Positions 15,624-25,026 of a stretch of 64,000 bases of DNA are shown here, one piece after another. The position numbers and the translations under genes are program-made. The stretch comes from an uncultured Alistipes sp. (lineage in GTDB: Bacteria > Bacteroidota > Bacteroidia > Bacteroidales > Rikenellaceae). The notes under the pieces are model-generated. The model was not told where the DNA came from. It made no database searches and saw only the letters and a program-made list of their open reading frames with translations. Each line of letters begins with the position of its first letter. Position 1 is the stretch's first letter. The DNA is taken from contig NZ_OZ007039.1 of the NCBI RefSeq assembly GCF_963931675.1, forward strand, positions 529,657-593,656, given 5' to 3'.

Positions 15624-16908
15624 CGTCATCACGCTCGGCTGCTCGAAAAACACCGTCGACAGCGAGCACCTCATGGCCCGGTTGGCGGCGGCCGGATACG
15701 AAGTCCGTTTCGACAGCGACCGCACCGATGCCAAGGTGGTCGTCATCAACACCTGCGGGTTCATCGGCGACGCCAAGCAGGAGTCCGTCGAGATGATCCT
15801 CCGTGCCGCCGAGGCCAAGAAGGCCGGGAAGATCGAACATCTGTTCGTCATCGGATGTCTCTCGGAGCGCTACGCCGACGAGCTGCGCACCGAAATTCCC
15901 GAGGTCGACGAATACTTCGGAGCCCGCACCTGGGACGGCATTGTCCGGGCCCTCGGGGCTGCCGAAGACCCGGCACTCGCCACCGAACGCCACCTCACGA
16001 CCCCGAAGCACTACGCCTACCTGAAGATCTCCGAGGGCTGCAACTGGAAGTGCGGCTACTGTGCCATTCCGCTCATCCGCGGGCCGCACGTCTCGGTGCC
16101 CATGGAGGTGCTGGAGGAGGAGGCCCGCAAACTGGCCGCGCAGGGCGTCCGCGAGTTGATCGTCATCGCCCAGGACACCACATACTACGGGCTCGACCTT
16201 TACGGGAAGCGGCGGATTGCCGAGTTGCTGCGCCGCCTGTGCCGCATCGACGGGATCGAGTGGATCCGCCTCCACTACGCCTATCCGGCGGCATTCCCCG
16301 AAGAGCTCATCGAGGTGATGGCCTCCGAACCCAGGATCTGCAAGTACCTCGACATCCCCTTCCAGCACATCTCCGACGCCCAGCTCACGGCCATGTTGCG
16401 CCGCCACACCAAGGCCGAGGCGCTGGAGCTGATCCGGCGTCTGCGCACGGCGATTCCCGACCTGGCCCTGCGCACCACCCTGCTGGTCGGCTACCCCGGG
16501 GAGACCGAGACCGATTTCGAGGAGCTGCTCGACTTCGTGCGCGAGGTGCGCTTCGAGCGGCTCGGCGTATTCCCCTACTCCGAGGAGGAGGGGACCTATT
16601 CCGCCCGCGAACTCCGCGACGACGTTCCCGAGGAGATCAAGCAGCAGCGCGTGGACCGCATCATGGCCCTGCAGAACGAAATATCGCTCGAAAACAACCG
16701 ACGCCGTGTGGGACGCATCGAGCGCGTGCTGATCGATTCCCGGCAGGGCGACTGGTATGTCGGACGCACGCAATACGACTCGCCGGAAGTCGATCAGGAG
16801 ATTCTCGTCCCGGCCGACGGGAAAAGGCTCCGAAAAGGACATTTTTACGACATAAAGGTAGTACAGGCCGAAGATTACGACCTCTACGGGGAACCCGTTG
16901 CAAAATAA
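15610..16908 (+). CDS. rimO: Ribosomal protein S12 methylthiotransferase RimO
   Basis: A 432-aa radical-SAM enzyme that methylthiolates the conserved Asp of ribosomal protein S12. The N-terminal UPF0004 domain supplies cluster cysteines C11, C49 and C83. The radical-SAM cluster motif CNWKCGYC uses C144, C148 and C151. A TRAM domain occupies the last 65 residues. It is coupled to ftsY by overlap. The stop codon is followed within one base by the -33 box of the next promoter. Confidence 0.96.
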   Translation: MKKINVITLGCSKNTVDSEHLMARLAAAGYEVRFDSDRTDAKVVVINTCGFIGDAKQESVEMILRAAEAKKAGKIEHLFVIGCLSERYADELRTEIPEVDEYFGARTWDGIVRALGAAEDPALATERHLTTPKHYAYLKISEGCNWKCGYCAIPLIRGPHVSVPMEVLEEEARKLAAQGVRELIVIAQDTTYYGLDLYGKRRIAELLRRLCRIDGIEWIRLHYAYPAAFPEELIEVMASEPRICKYLDIPFQHISDAQLTAMLRRHTKAEALELIRRLRTAIPDLALRTTLLVGYPGETETDFEELLDFVREVRFERLGVFPYSEEEGTYSARELRDDVPEEIKQQRVDRIMALQNEISLENNRRRVGRIERVLIDSRQGDWYVGRTQYDSPEVDQEILVPADGKRLRKGHFYDIKVVQAEDYDLYGEPVAK

Positions 16909-16940
16909 TTTGTTTTTTTCTCCTTTTTTCCCTACCTTTG
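16909..16940 (+). promoter_or_regulatory. Promoter of the coiled-coil gene-zapA unit
   Basis: TTTG (16909-16912), 20 bases, then TACCTTTG (16933-16940). The -33 box touches the rimO stop codon. Confidence 0.75.
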
Positions 16941-16968
16941 AAAAGCGAAACGGACCTTTCCGAAACCG

Positions 16969-17292
16969 ATGGCCGAAAAAAGTGTGATAACGAACATCGA
17001 AGCCCGTGTCAGGCAGTTGATTGACGACCACAAAAGGCTGTCGAAGATCTGTGACGATCTCGCCGCACAACGGGACGCCTGGCGCTCCGAAAAACGGATG
17101 CTCGAAGAACGGATCAGGGAGCTGGAGGCCGAAGTGGCCCGGATGCAACTCGCGGAAGGGCTCGCGGGAAGCGGAACCAACCGCGAAAAGGCAAGAGCAC
17201 GTGTTAACCGGCTGATGCGGGAGGTAGACAAGTGCATCGCTTTGCTGGGACAGACGTCGGTAAACCCCGAAACCGACAACGCCCCGGAATGA
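16969..17292 (+). CDS. Small coiled-coil protein upstream of zapA (possibly ZapB-like)
   Basis: A 107-aa cytosolic protein, highly charged. Residues about 20-65 form one continuous predicted coiled coil (heptads through SKICDDLAAQRDAWRSEKRM and onward to the ELEAEVARMQL segment). The C-terminal part is LMREVDKCIALL. No catalytic motif is seen. Its place directly before zapA and its coiled coil suggest a divisome accessory role analogous to ZapB. That role is inferred from position; I do not recognise a named family with certainty. Confidence 0.7.
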   Translation: MAEKSVITNIEARVRQLIDDHKRLSKICDDLAAQRDAWRSEKRMLEERIRELEAEVARMQLAEGLAGSGTNREKARARVNRLMREVDKCIALLGQTSVNPETDNAPE

Positions 17293-17345
17293 CGGTTCCG
17301 ACAGGATGCTGGATGTGACGGTCGATGTAAACGAAAAAAAAGAAA

Positions 17346-17648
17346 ATGTCGAAAAAACAGGCGATAACCCTCAAGATAGCAGGTAAAAGCTATCCATTCA
17401 ATATCGAAAGCGGAAAAGAAGAGGTCTATCGACTGGCTGAACGGGAGGTTAACAGCTATCTCGTGCTGATAAAACAACAGAATATCAAAGGCTGGGGAGA
17501 TCAGGATTATCTCGCAATGGCAGCCCTGAAATTCGCAATTGCAAATGTCGCCATGCGGCAGAGCAGGGAGGTCGACAACGAAGACCTCAACAAACTGGAA
17601 AAAATCGGCACCGAAATAGACTCATACCTCAACACCCTGAAACCCTGA
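17346..17648 (+). CDS. zapA: Cell division protein ZapA
   Basis: A 100-aa ZapA family protein that binds and cross-links FtsZ filaments at the division ring. The N-terminal globular part has ITLKIAGKSYPFNIESGKEE. The C-terminal half is the helical dimer/tetramer stalk (YLAMAALKFAIANVAMRQS). It probably shares a transcript with the coiled-coil gene 53 bases upstream. The genomic context zapA followed by a 6S-like RNA recalls the zapA-ssrS order in Proteobacteria. Confidence 0.92.
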   Translation: MSKKQAITLKIAGKSYPFNIESGKEEVYRLAEREVNSYLVLIKQQNIKGWGDQDYLAMAALKFAIANVAMRQSREVDNEDLNKLEKIGTEIDSYLNTLKP

Positions 17649-17689
17649 AAGGTGGGAGGGGCAATTGAAACCCGCGCATAAAAAGTGAG

Positions 17690-17832
17690 CGGAGTGTGAG
17701 AGACAAGGAGAGGAAGAGGCGAGAGGGAGAGGCGAGAAGAGGAAGAGCGAACGAGAGGAGAGAGAGGTGGGGAAGGAGAAGGAGAGAAGGAGAGAAGGAG
17801 AGAAGGAAGCGAAAAAGAGGGGAAAGGGAACT
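17690..17832 (+). repeat. Low-complexity polypurine tract
   Basis: About 140 bases are nearly all A and G on the plus strand. They include three exact tandem copies of AGAGAAGG at 17783-17806 plus partial copies. A 65-codon Arg/Glu-rich frame across it looks like a by-product of composition. The tract separates zapA from the RNA candidate, and 17833-17960 shows nothing else recognisable. Confidence 0.8.
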
Positions 17833-17960
17833 GTTACGAAAAGGAAACCGAAGGCCGAAGGTGCCGAAATCCGGAAGCCCGACGACAAGATAGCTCAGGT
17901 GCCGAAAACACCGGACTGTTCCGAAACAAACTGCGTTCTTATACATACGTCAGAATCTAC

Positions 17961-18163
17961 CCGCATAGATTCCTTAAAGCTTTGCGAAACTGAACACTTT
18001 TTAAATTGGGGTAACTTGCGATGCTTCAAAATCAGGCCCAGTACCCGCAACCCGGGGAGTGCGTTACGGCGCACCGTTGGAAGATTGCGATTGTCGGAGC
18101 CCCCACACATGACTGATCTGCAGATTCGTCAAACAAGAATAAGGAAGACTATGCGGTTTTTTT
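17961..18163 (+). ncRNA. ssrS: Candidate 6S RNA (6S-Flavo-like) between zapA and rny
   Basis: The ends pair over a long closing helix: CCGCATAG (17961-17968) with CTATGCGG (18149-18156), then TTCCTTA (17970-17976) with TAAGGAA (18140-18146). Moving inward, TTTGCGAA (17981-17988) pairs with TTCGTCAAA (18125-18133) across one bulge. An apical hairpin (GTGCG/CGCAC within CAAC/GTTG) lies near the middle. T7 follows the closing helix and serves as terminator. A roughly 200-nt extended hairpin with internal bulges, downstream of zapA, fits 6S RNA, which binds RNA polymerase. No clear TAnnTTTG promoter was seen, so processing from the zapA transcript is possible. Confidence 0.62.
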
Positions 18164-18213
18164 ATTTGAACACTCTAAACACCTGTTTAACAATTAAAAA
18201 CACGTAAAGTACA

Positions 18214-19761
18214 ATGTATATCACCATTTTGGCAGCATGTATCTCCGCGGTGGTTGCCGTCGTAGTTTACGCCGTCGTTATCAACTTCGTGGTCAAGAAT
18301 ACCATCCGCAAACGACGCGAAACTGCACTCAAGGAGGCCGAAGCCGAAGCCGAGATGATCAAGAAGGAGAGAATCCTTCAGGCCAAGGAGAAGTTTATCC
18401 AACTGAAAAGCGAACACGACCGACAGGTCAACGAACGAAATCAGAAACTCGCACAAAGCGAACAACGCGTCAAACAGCTCGAACAGAACCTCCAGAACAA
18501 GGAGCGCGACCTGGAAAACAGGCTCAGGGAAAACGACCGGCTCAAGGAGCAGATGCAGAACCAGATGCAGCTCATCGAGCACAAGAAGGAGGAGATCGAC
18601 CAGGTGCGACGCGAACAGAACGTCCGCCTCGAACAGATCTCCGGAATGAGCGCCGAGGAGGCCAAGAACATCCTCATGGAGAACATGAAGGCCGAGGCCA
18701 AGACCGAAGCCGCCGCCTATATCAACGAAACCATCGAGGAGGCCAAGATGACCGCCACGAAAGAGGCCAAACGAATCATCGTAGCCTCGATCCAGCGTGT
18801 CGCAACCGAAACAGCCATCGAGAATGCCGTCACGGTCTTCAACATCGAGAGCGACGAGGTAAAGGGCCGCATCATCGGACGCGAAGGACGCAACATCCGG
18901 GCCCTGGAGGCCGCAACCGGCATCGAGATCATCGTCGACGATACCCCCGAGGCGATCATCCTCTCGGGATTCGACCCCGTGCGCCGCGAAATCGCACGAC
19001 TCGCACTCCACCAGCTCGTCACCGACGGCCGCATCCACCCAGCACGCATCGAGGAGGTCGTGGCAAAGGTCCAGAAGCAGATCGAGGAGGAGATCGTCGA
19101 GGTCGGGAAGCGCACTGCCATCGACCTCGGAATCCACGGGCTCCATCCCGAAATGATCCGGCTCATCGGTAAGATGAAATACCGTTCGTCCTACGGCCAG
19201 AACCTGCTCCAGCACGCACGCGAAACCGCAAATCTCGCAGGGATCATGGCGGCCGAACTGGGCCTCAACCCCAAGATCGCACGTCGTGCCGGGCTCCTGC
19301 ACGACATCGGCAAGGTGCCCGACGACGAGCCCGAACTCCCGCACGCCATCATCGGCATGAAACTCGCCGAAAAGTACAAGGAGAAGGCCGAAGTCTGCAA
19401 CGCCATCGGCGCCCACCACGACGAGGTGGAGATGACATCGCTCATCGCGCCGATCATCCAGGTCTGCGACGCCATCTCCGGCGCACGCCCGGGAGCACGC
19501 CGCGAGGTGGTCGAGAGCTACATCAAGCGTCTCAAGGAGATGGAGGACATCGCACTCTCCTACCCCGGCGTCGTGAAGACCTACGCCATCCAGGCCGGAC
19601 GCGAGCTGCGCGTCATCGTCGGGGCCGACAAACTCTCGGATCAGGAATCCGAAGGGCTCTCGCACGATATTGCCAAGAAGATCCAGGACGAGATGACCTA
19701 CCCCGGACAGGTGAAGATCACCGTCATCCGCGAAACCCGCGCCGTGGCCTACGCCAAGTAG
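18214..19761 (+). CDS. rny: Ribonuclease Y
   Basis: A 515-aa membrane-anchored endoribonuclease that starts mRNA decay. An N-terminal transmembrane helix (residues about 3-27) is followed by a long coiled coil (about 30-195), a KH RNA-binding domain ([17 protein letters not shown], about 210-265) and the HD metal-dependent nuclease domain with [12 protein letters not shown]. Length and order match RNase Y. It sits 50 bases after the 6S-like RNA. A G9 run and a hairpin terminator follow. Confidence 0.96.
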   Translation: MYITILAACISAVVAVVVYAVVINFVVKNTIRKRRETALKEAEAEAEMIKKERILQAKEKFIQLKSEHDRQVNERNQKLAQSEQRVKQLEQNLQNKERDLENRLRENDRLKEQMQNQMQLIEHKKEEIDQVRREQNVRLEQISGMSAEEAKNILMENMKAEAKTEAAAYINETIEEAKMTATKEAKRIIVASIQRVATETAIENAVTVFNIESDEVKGRIIGREGRNIRALEAATGIEIIVDDTPEAIILSGFDPVRREIARLALHQLVTDGRIHPARIEEVVAKVQKQIEEEIVEVGKRTAIDLGIHGLHPEMIRLIGKMKYRSSYGQNLLQHARETANLAGIMAAELGLNPKIARRAGLLHDIGKVPDDEPELPHAIIGMKLAEKYKEKAEVCNAIGAHHDEVEMTSLIAPIIQVCDAISGARPGARREVVESYIKRLKEMEDIALSYPGVVKTYAIQAGRELRVIVGADKLSDQESEGLSHDIAKKIQDEMTYPGQVKITVIRETRAVAYAK

Positions 19762-19818
19762 GACCGGAGAGGCGAATCCAAACGGGGGGGGGTGAAACCG
19801 CGATTCCCCCGCTTGAAG

Positions 19819-19848
19819 AATCCTTCGGAAACCTCCGGAGGATTTTTC
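19819..19848 (+). terminator. Terminator of rny
   Basis: AATCCTTCGG pairs with CCGGAGGATT (one wobble) around a six-base loop, followed by a T run. Confidence 0.75.
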
Positions 19849-19894
19849 ATAAAGGATGCCCCCGGGTAGGACCCCATACCGCACCGCAAACGCC

Positions 19895-20545
19895 ATGAAA
19901 AACGCACAACCGCTGAACCCCGAACTCACAAGCTACATCGAACAACGAATCCTCCCCCGCTACCGGGAATTCGACCGCGCACACGACGAGGAACACGCCC
20001 GCACGGTGATCCGCCGAAGCCTCGAACTTGCCGAGGCTTACGACGTCGATGCCGATATGGTCTATGCGATTGCAGCCTACCACGATACCGGACTGGTCAA
20101 CGGACGCGAAAACCACCACCTCGATGCCGGACGTATTCTCGCCGCAGACCGCACACTGCGCCGCTGGTTCTCGGAGGAGCAGATCGATACGATGCGCGAG
20201 GCCGTGGAGGACCACCGCGCCTCGGCAAAACACGCCCCGCGCTCCATCTACGGAAGAATCGTCGCCGAAGCGGACCGGATGATCGACCCCGAGACGATCA
20301 TCCGCCGCACGGTCCAGTACGGACTGGCCCACTACCCCACCCTCGACCGCGAAGGGCACTATGCCCGCTGCATGGAGCACCTGCAGCAAAAATACGCCGA
20401 AGGGGGCTACCTGCAGTTATGGATCGAAGAGTCGGAGAATGCCCGGCGCCTCGAGGAGCTGCGGCAAATCATCCGAGAACCGCAACGGATCCGGAGACTC
20501 TTCGACGAGGCTTTCGACCGGGAAAACATCGAAAATATCGGCTGA
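19895..20545 (+). CDS. HD-domain phosphohydrolase-like protein
   Basis: A 216-aa cytosolic protein with an HD metal-binding signature. An initial His lies in DRAHDEEHARTV, the HD doublet in AAYHDTGLVNG, and later EDHRASAK supplies a third ligand region. EADRMIDPETIIRR resembles the aspartate that completes the site. The family commonly hydrolyses nucleotides or other phosphoesters; the substrate is unknown. The start at 19895 gives a compact protein; the frame reaches back 13 codons into the region after the rny terminator. It stands alone between rny and the PUL regulator. Confidence 0.82.
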   Translation: MKNAQPLNPELTSYIEQRILPRYREFDRAHDEEHARTVIRRSLELAEAYDVDADMVYAIAAYHDTGLVNGRENHHLDAGRILAADRTLRRWFSEEQIDTMREAVEDHRASAKHAPRSIYGRIVAEADRMIDPETIIRRTVQYGLAHYPTLDREGHYARCMEHLQQKYAEGGYLQLWIEESENARRLEELRQIIREPQRIRRLFDEAFDRENIENIG

Positions 20546-20587
20546 ACTTCGAGAAGCGGAGGACAAAACGACGATGCCAAAATTCCT

Positions 20588-20619
20588 TTTGGACAAGAGC
20601 CAAAAAATTCGTATCTTTA
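20588..20619 (+). promoter_or_regulatory. Probable promoter of the hybrid sensor gene
   Basis: TTTG (20588-20591), 20 bases, then TATCTTTA (20612-20619), one base off consensus. It lies 13 bases before the sensor ATG, fitting a low constitutive level for a PUL regulator. Confidence 0.6.
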
Positions 20620-20632
20620 GGGCTCACATGGT

Positions 20633-23600
20633 ATGAAATTCCTCTTCGCCAAATACGGACTTCTGTTCATCGGACTGCTCTCCTTGCCGGGCATTCCCGG
20701 CATCCTCGCTGCCGAACTGTTGCACAGCAGGTTTTCTCTCGTCCTGCCCGACCAGTTCCCGACCAACGAGGTCCGGGACCTCTTCCAGGACTCCGACGGA
20801 TACATCTGGATGGGCACCGATTGCGGACTGTTGCGTTATGACGGATACGATCTCATCACCTACGATCAAAATCTGGCGCCCGGAATCGGATTCAATGCCT
20901 TCGTCAACACGATGGCCGAGGATCGGGACAAAAACATCTGGATCGGAACCGAACACGGGCTCTTCTGCCTCGACAAAATATCCGGAAATGTCACGGCGGC
21001 CGATTGCGGAGAGCTCGCCGACGACAATGTTTCGGCCGTCTTCTGCGATACCGGAAACGGGGTCTGGGCTGCCGGAGAGAAGGGTCTCTTCCGAAAAGGA
21101 TCCACCGTACGGAGATTCTACCAGATGGACATCCGCGACAACAACGGAGAACTCATAACCGGCATCACCTCGGTGATCAAGGACCGGAACGTCTGTCTGT
21201 GGATCGTTTCACAAAACTGCGGACTGCTGCGATACGACATCCGGGAAAAGAGAACATACGTATACGACGATCCTCTGCTTCGTGCGGCCCGTGTCGCCTT
21301 CTGCGATTCCGAAGGAATCATCTGGATCGGGACCGCTGGAGCCGGACTGCTGAGGCTGAAAAACCCATACAGCCCCTCCGCCCCGGAGTACGTCCGATAT
21401 CGTCACACGTCCGACGACCATTCTCTTCTTGACGATTCAATCTCCGACATCGCCGAGGATCCGTCGCAGGGGATTCTGTGGATCGGAACGTCCAGCGGTC
21501 TGAGTGTTCTGCATGACAAATACGACCCCGCCTCGTTCGAGAACTTCAAATCCGGATCCAGAATCGGAGAACTCCCCTACAATCATGTCACCTCGCTGCT
21601 CCTGACCAGGGACAGCCAGGTATGGGTCGCAATGGAGGGCGGCGGCGTCTGCAAGACCCAGATGCGCGAGTTCCACTTCGCCGACAACTCCTCCTACAAC
21701 CTCCGTACACTCTACAATACGAGCTCCATCCAGAGTCTTCACTACATCGGCGACGGAGATTTCTGGATCGGAATGCCCGATGTCGGACTCGTCCACTACA
21801 ACATCCACAGCGGACAAGTCCGCAATACGTCGCAAATACCCGGGTTGAGCCGGATGTCCGACAACACCACCGTCACCTCGATCCTCCACAGAAAAACCGA
21901 CGGAACATACTGGTTCGCAACCAACGATACGGGAATATGGATCTATGACCCCGCCCGTGGAAGCCTCAGGCAGATGGATCGACACAACACCCCCGCCATG
22001 CACGACGACCGAATCCATGTGCTCCGCGAGGACCCTCTTGGCAATGTCTGGATCGGGACACGGCGCGGTTTCTGCATCCACACCTACGACGGACATACGC
22101 TATCGCCCGAAACATGGTGGGGCGGAAAGATCGGACTCTGTCCCGCGAATCCGGATGTGCACGACATCTGTTTCGACAATGATGGAAGAGTCTGGATAGC
22201 CGTATACGCCGAAGGCATCGTGAGATTCGATCTGCGGAACAAGGAGTGCCGGCGTTTCCTCAAAGAGGACGGATTACCCGACGAATGCATCGTTTGCCTG
22301 GCCGTCGATCCGCACGGAAGCGTCTGGGCAGGCTCCTCCCACGGAATTGTCGTATGCCCCACCCGCAGCGAACGTTTCCAGCCCGTGACATCGCTCCCCG
22401 CACAGGGCCGCATGCGCGTAACCAACATTCTGAAGGATACCAACGACCGACTCTGGATCTCTACGGCCAATTCGGTCTATTCGCTCTCGGCCGACGCCGA
22501 CGGCAACATCGAGAACATCAATACCTATCAGGTCTCCGGAGAGACCCGATCCTTCTATTTCAACCGCCATTCGGCCGCCTTGCTCGACTATTCCCGCATC
22601 GCGTTCGGCGGATCGGACGGGCTGAGGATCTTCACCGGGAGCCGTGCCTTCCAGCGAAAGACGACTCTGCCGCTCGTATTCACGGATTTCAAGGTCCACA
22701 ACCGCTCGTTGCGCAGCATGCCCGAATCCGAGCGCAGGCAAATCGCGGACAAGGATATCGCATACGCCACCTCCATCCGGCTCAACCACCGGCAGAACAA
22801 TTTCAGTATCGAATTCTCCGTACTCTCGTTCCTGTCGCCGACCGACAATATCTTCCAATACCAGCTGGACGGGGTGGATCCCAGTTTCGTCACCGTGGAC
22901 TGGCGACACAGAACCACCTTTTACAGCAACCTCCCCGCCGGGACCTACACCTTCCGACTGCGGGGTGCCGGAAGCAACGGTGTATGGTGCAGTAACGAAA
23001 AAACGCTGTCGATACGAATCGATCCACCACCCATGCAGTCCTGGTGGGCCATTCTCATCTATGTGGTTCTGTTCCTCACCCTGATCTACGCCGCGTTCCG
23101 CTTCACTCGCTACCGGCTGCGCATGGAACACGAGATCCGTATCTCACACCTCGAACAGCAGCAAATCGAAGAGCTGAACCGCGTGAAACTGCAGTTCTTC
23201 ACCAATGTGACACACGAACTGATGACGCCGCTGAGTATTCTGCTGACGTCGCTCGAAGGGCTCAACAACGGAATCGGCGAACGACGCACGCTCTACTCCA
23301 TCATGACGGTGAACGCCACACGGCTCATGCGTCTGATCCAACAGATCCTCGAATTCCGGAAAGCCGAAAGCGGGAATCTGAAACTCCGCGTTTCCAGAGG
23401 CAACCTGACGGCTTTCGTACGCAAGTGCGGCGAAGCCTTCAAACCGCTGGTCGACAAAAAGGAGCTGACCTTCTCGTTCGATTCCGATCCCGAGAATATC
23501 TCCGGATGGTTCGATCCCGACAAAGTCGACAAGATCATCTACAACCTGCTTTCAAATGCCGCCAAATATACCCCCTCCGGAGGCCGGATCGGAATCTGCA

Positions 23601-24835
23601 TGCGGCTGTGCGAGGAGGCTGCCGAAATCGAGGTCGCCAACAGCGGAGACCTCATGAACAAAGAGACCATCGACAACCTTTTCAAGCGCTTCTACGACGG
23701 CAAATATCGGAAGTTCAACACAATAGGAACCGGTATCGGATTGTCGCTGGTCAAAGATCTCGTCACCATCCACAAGGGGCAGATCTCCGTGACGAGCACC
23801 CGGGAACGCGGGAACTGTTTCCGCGTGACCCTGCCGATCCTGCCCGATGCCTACACACCCGAGGAGATCGACGACGAAACCGACGATCGGACCGACGGTT
23901 TCAATGCCGTGCTTGAACCTCCGCTGGCTCCAATCCCGCCACAGCCGGACGACACATCCTCAGCATCCGACGAGGAGGAGCTGACCCCGCTGTCCGAAAA
24001 CACGGATCCGGAACTCCTCGACACGCCGGAAAGACGACATACGGTCATGATCGTCGACGACAACGAGAACCTCCGGGAGCTGATCCGCCATCTGCTCGAA
24101 CGCCGTTTCCAGATCATCACCGCAGCCAGCGGGCAAGAGGCCATCCAACGACTGACGGAACATTCGGTCGACCTGGTGGTTTCCGATGTCATGATGGAGG
24201 AGATGGACGGACTGGAGCTCTGCCACTGGATCAAAAGCACGTTCGAATATTGCCACATCCCCGTCATCCTGCTGACCGCACGCCACGGTGATACCAACCG
24301 TGTCGAAGGATACAATTCGGGGGCCGACGGATACATCACCAAACCGTTCAGTTTCCAGGTGCTGCTCGCCCGGATCGACAACCTGCTCAAACAACAGGCC
24401 ACGCGCAGTTCCCGCTTCCGGAATCAGGTCGTCTTCGAGGTCGAAAAACTCGAGTACACCTCCATGGACGAACAATTCCTGCGACAGGCGATCGACTGCG
24501 TGAATGCCCACATCGCAGACAGTGCCTTTTCACGCACCGATTTCGTCCGCGAGATGAACACCTCACGCACGGTGCTCACGGAAAAGCTGAAATCACTCAC
24601 GGGATTGACGCCGGCGGCGTTTGTCCTCGACGTACGTCTGCGCGCCGCATGCACCCTGCTGGAAAAACAGAGGCACATACGCGTGGCCGATCTTGCCTAC
24701 GCCTCGGGATTCAATGACCCGAAGTATTTCAGCATGTGTTTCAAGAAGAAATTCGGATTCTCGCCCCGAGAATATGTGGAACAGCTCTCCAACCCGGAGA
24801 AGAAACAGCCGCAGACAGATAAAAAATCTGAATAA
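20633..24835 (+). CDS. Hybrid two-component sensor histidine kinase/response regulator (HTCS)
   Basis: A 1,400-aa one-protein signalling system typical of Bacteroidota PULs. After a signal peptide, residues about 30-700 hold two beta-propellers of repeated Reg_prop units (VWIGT/IWIGT-type strands recur about every 45 residues). A Y_Y_Y domain follows (about 720-800), then a transmembrane helix at about 804-826. The kinase has phosphoacceptor H861 (THELMTPL), the N box NLLSNAAKY and the G box GTGIGLSLV. A receiver domain (about 1135-1250) has D1185, and an AraC-type DNA-binding domain ends the protein (about 1290-1395). All key residues are intact. It presumably senses an oligosaccharide in the periplasm and switches on the downstream operon. 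Confidence 0.96.
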   Translation: MKFLFAKYGLLFIGLLSLPGIPGILAAELLHSRFSLVLPDQFPTNEVRDLFQDSDGYIWMGTDCGLLRYDGYDLITYDQNLAPGIGFNAFVNTMAEDRDKNIWIGTEHGLFCLDKISGNVTAADCGELADDNVSAVFCDTGNGVWAAGEKGLFRKGSTVRRFYQMDIRDNNGELITGITSVIKDRNVCLWIVSQNCGLLRYDIREKRTYVYDDPLLRAARVAFCDSEGIIWIGTAGAGLLRLKNPYSPSAPEYVRYRHTSDDHSLLDDSISDIAEDPSQGILWIGTSSGLSVLHDKYDPASFENFKSGSRIGELPYNHVTSLLLTRDSQVWVAMEGGGVCKTQMREFHFADNSSYNLRTLYNTSSIQSLHYIGDGDFWIGMPDVGLVHYNIHSGQVRNTSQIPGLSRMSDNTTVTSILHRKTDGTYWFATNDTGIWIYDPARGSLRQMDRHNTPAMHDDRIHVLREDPLGNVWIGTRRGFCIHTYDGHTLSPETWWGGKIGLCPANPDVHDICFDNDGRVWIAVYAEGIVRFDLRNKECRRFLKEDGLPDECIVCLAVDPHGSVWAGSSHGIVVCPTRSERFQPVTSLPAQGRMRVTNILKDTNDRLWISTANSVYSLSADADGNIENINTYQVSGETRSFYFNRHSAALLDYSRIAFGGSDGLRIFTGSRAFQRKTTLPLVFTDFKVHNRSLRSMPESERRQIADKDIAYATSIRLNHRQNNFSIEFSVLSFLSPTDNIFQYQLDGVDPSFVTVDWRHRTTFYSNLPAGTYTFRLRGAGSNGVWCSNEKTLSIRIDPPPMQSWWAILIYVVLFLTLIYAAFRFTRYRLRMEHEIRISHLEQQQIEELNRVKLQFFTNVTHELMTPLSILLTSLEGLNNGIGERRTLYSIMTVNATRLMRLIQQILEFRKAESGNLKLRVSRGNLTAFVRKCGEAFKPLVDKKELTFSFDSDPENISGWFDPDKVDKIIYNLLSNAAKYTPSGGRIGICMRLCEEAAEIEVANSGDLMNKETIDNLFKRFYDGKYRKFNTIGTGIGLSLVKDLVTIHKGQISVTSTRERGNCFRVTLPILPDAYTPEEIDDETDDRTDGFNAVLEPPLAPIPPQPDDTSSASDEEELTPLSENTDPELLDTPERRHTVMIVDDNENLRELIRHLLERRFQIITAASGQEAIQRLTEHSVDLVVSDVMMEEMDGLELCHWIKSTFEYCHIPVILLTARHGDTNRVEGYNSGADGYITKPFSFQVLLARIDNLLKQQATRSSRFRNQVVFEVEKLEYTSMDEQFLRQAIDCVNAHIADSAFSRTDFVREMNTSRTVLTEKLKSLTGLTPAAFVLDVRLRAACTLLEKQRHIRVADLAYASGFNDPKYFSMCFKKKFGFSPREYVEQLSNPEKKQPQTDKKSE

Positions 24836-24940
24836 CAGCATTTTGCCACATAATCCTCAACGGTGAAAATTGTCCGGAATTTTTCTTCCGATGAAATTTT
24901 ACGGTCAAATTTCCCCCGTTTGTTCCCTTGTTTTTTCGGA

Positions 24941-25010
24941 ATTTTGGATTCAGAAAAGCGGATGCCGCACCTGCAGGTCTGCGGACATTCGATCAAACAG
25001 AATCCAAAAT
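24941..25010. promoter_or_regulatory. Nested inverted repeats in the PUL leader
   Basis: ATTTTGGATTC (24941-24951) is an exact inverted copy of GAATCCAAAAT (25000-25010). Between them lies the 10-bp palindrome ACCTGCAGGT (24969-24978). This is the largest gap in the PUL, directly between sensor and first lipoprotein, so an operator for the AraC domain or an RNA leader structure are both possible. No clear -7 box is visible nearby; TACCTTTA at 25020 overlaps the start codon region and is probably fortuitous. Confidence 0.45.
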
Positions 25011-25026
25011 CCTAATTCTTACCTTT

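Noticed and set aside
17696..17893. 65-codon Arg/Glu-rich frame in the polypurine tract
   Set aside because: Composition alone produces it; no promoter, no family, and it ends in non-coding sequence.
17888..17900. TAGCTCAGGT, resembling a tRNA D-arm
   Set aside because: No acceptor stem, anticodon arm or T-loop can be formed around it.
18187..19929. 580-codon minus-strand frame opposite rny
   Set aside because: Antisense to a full-length RNase Y; its composition mirrors the coding strand and it has no recognisable domain.
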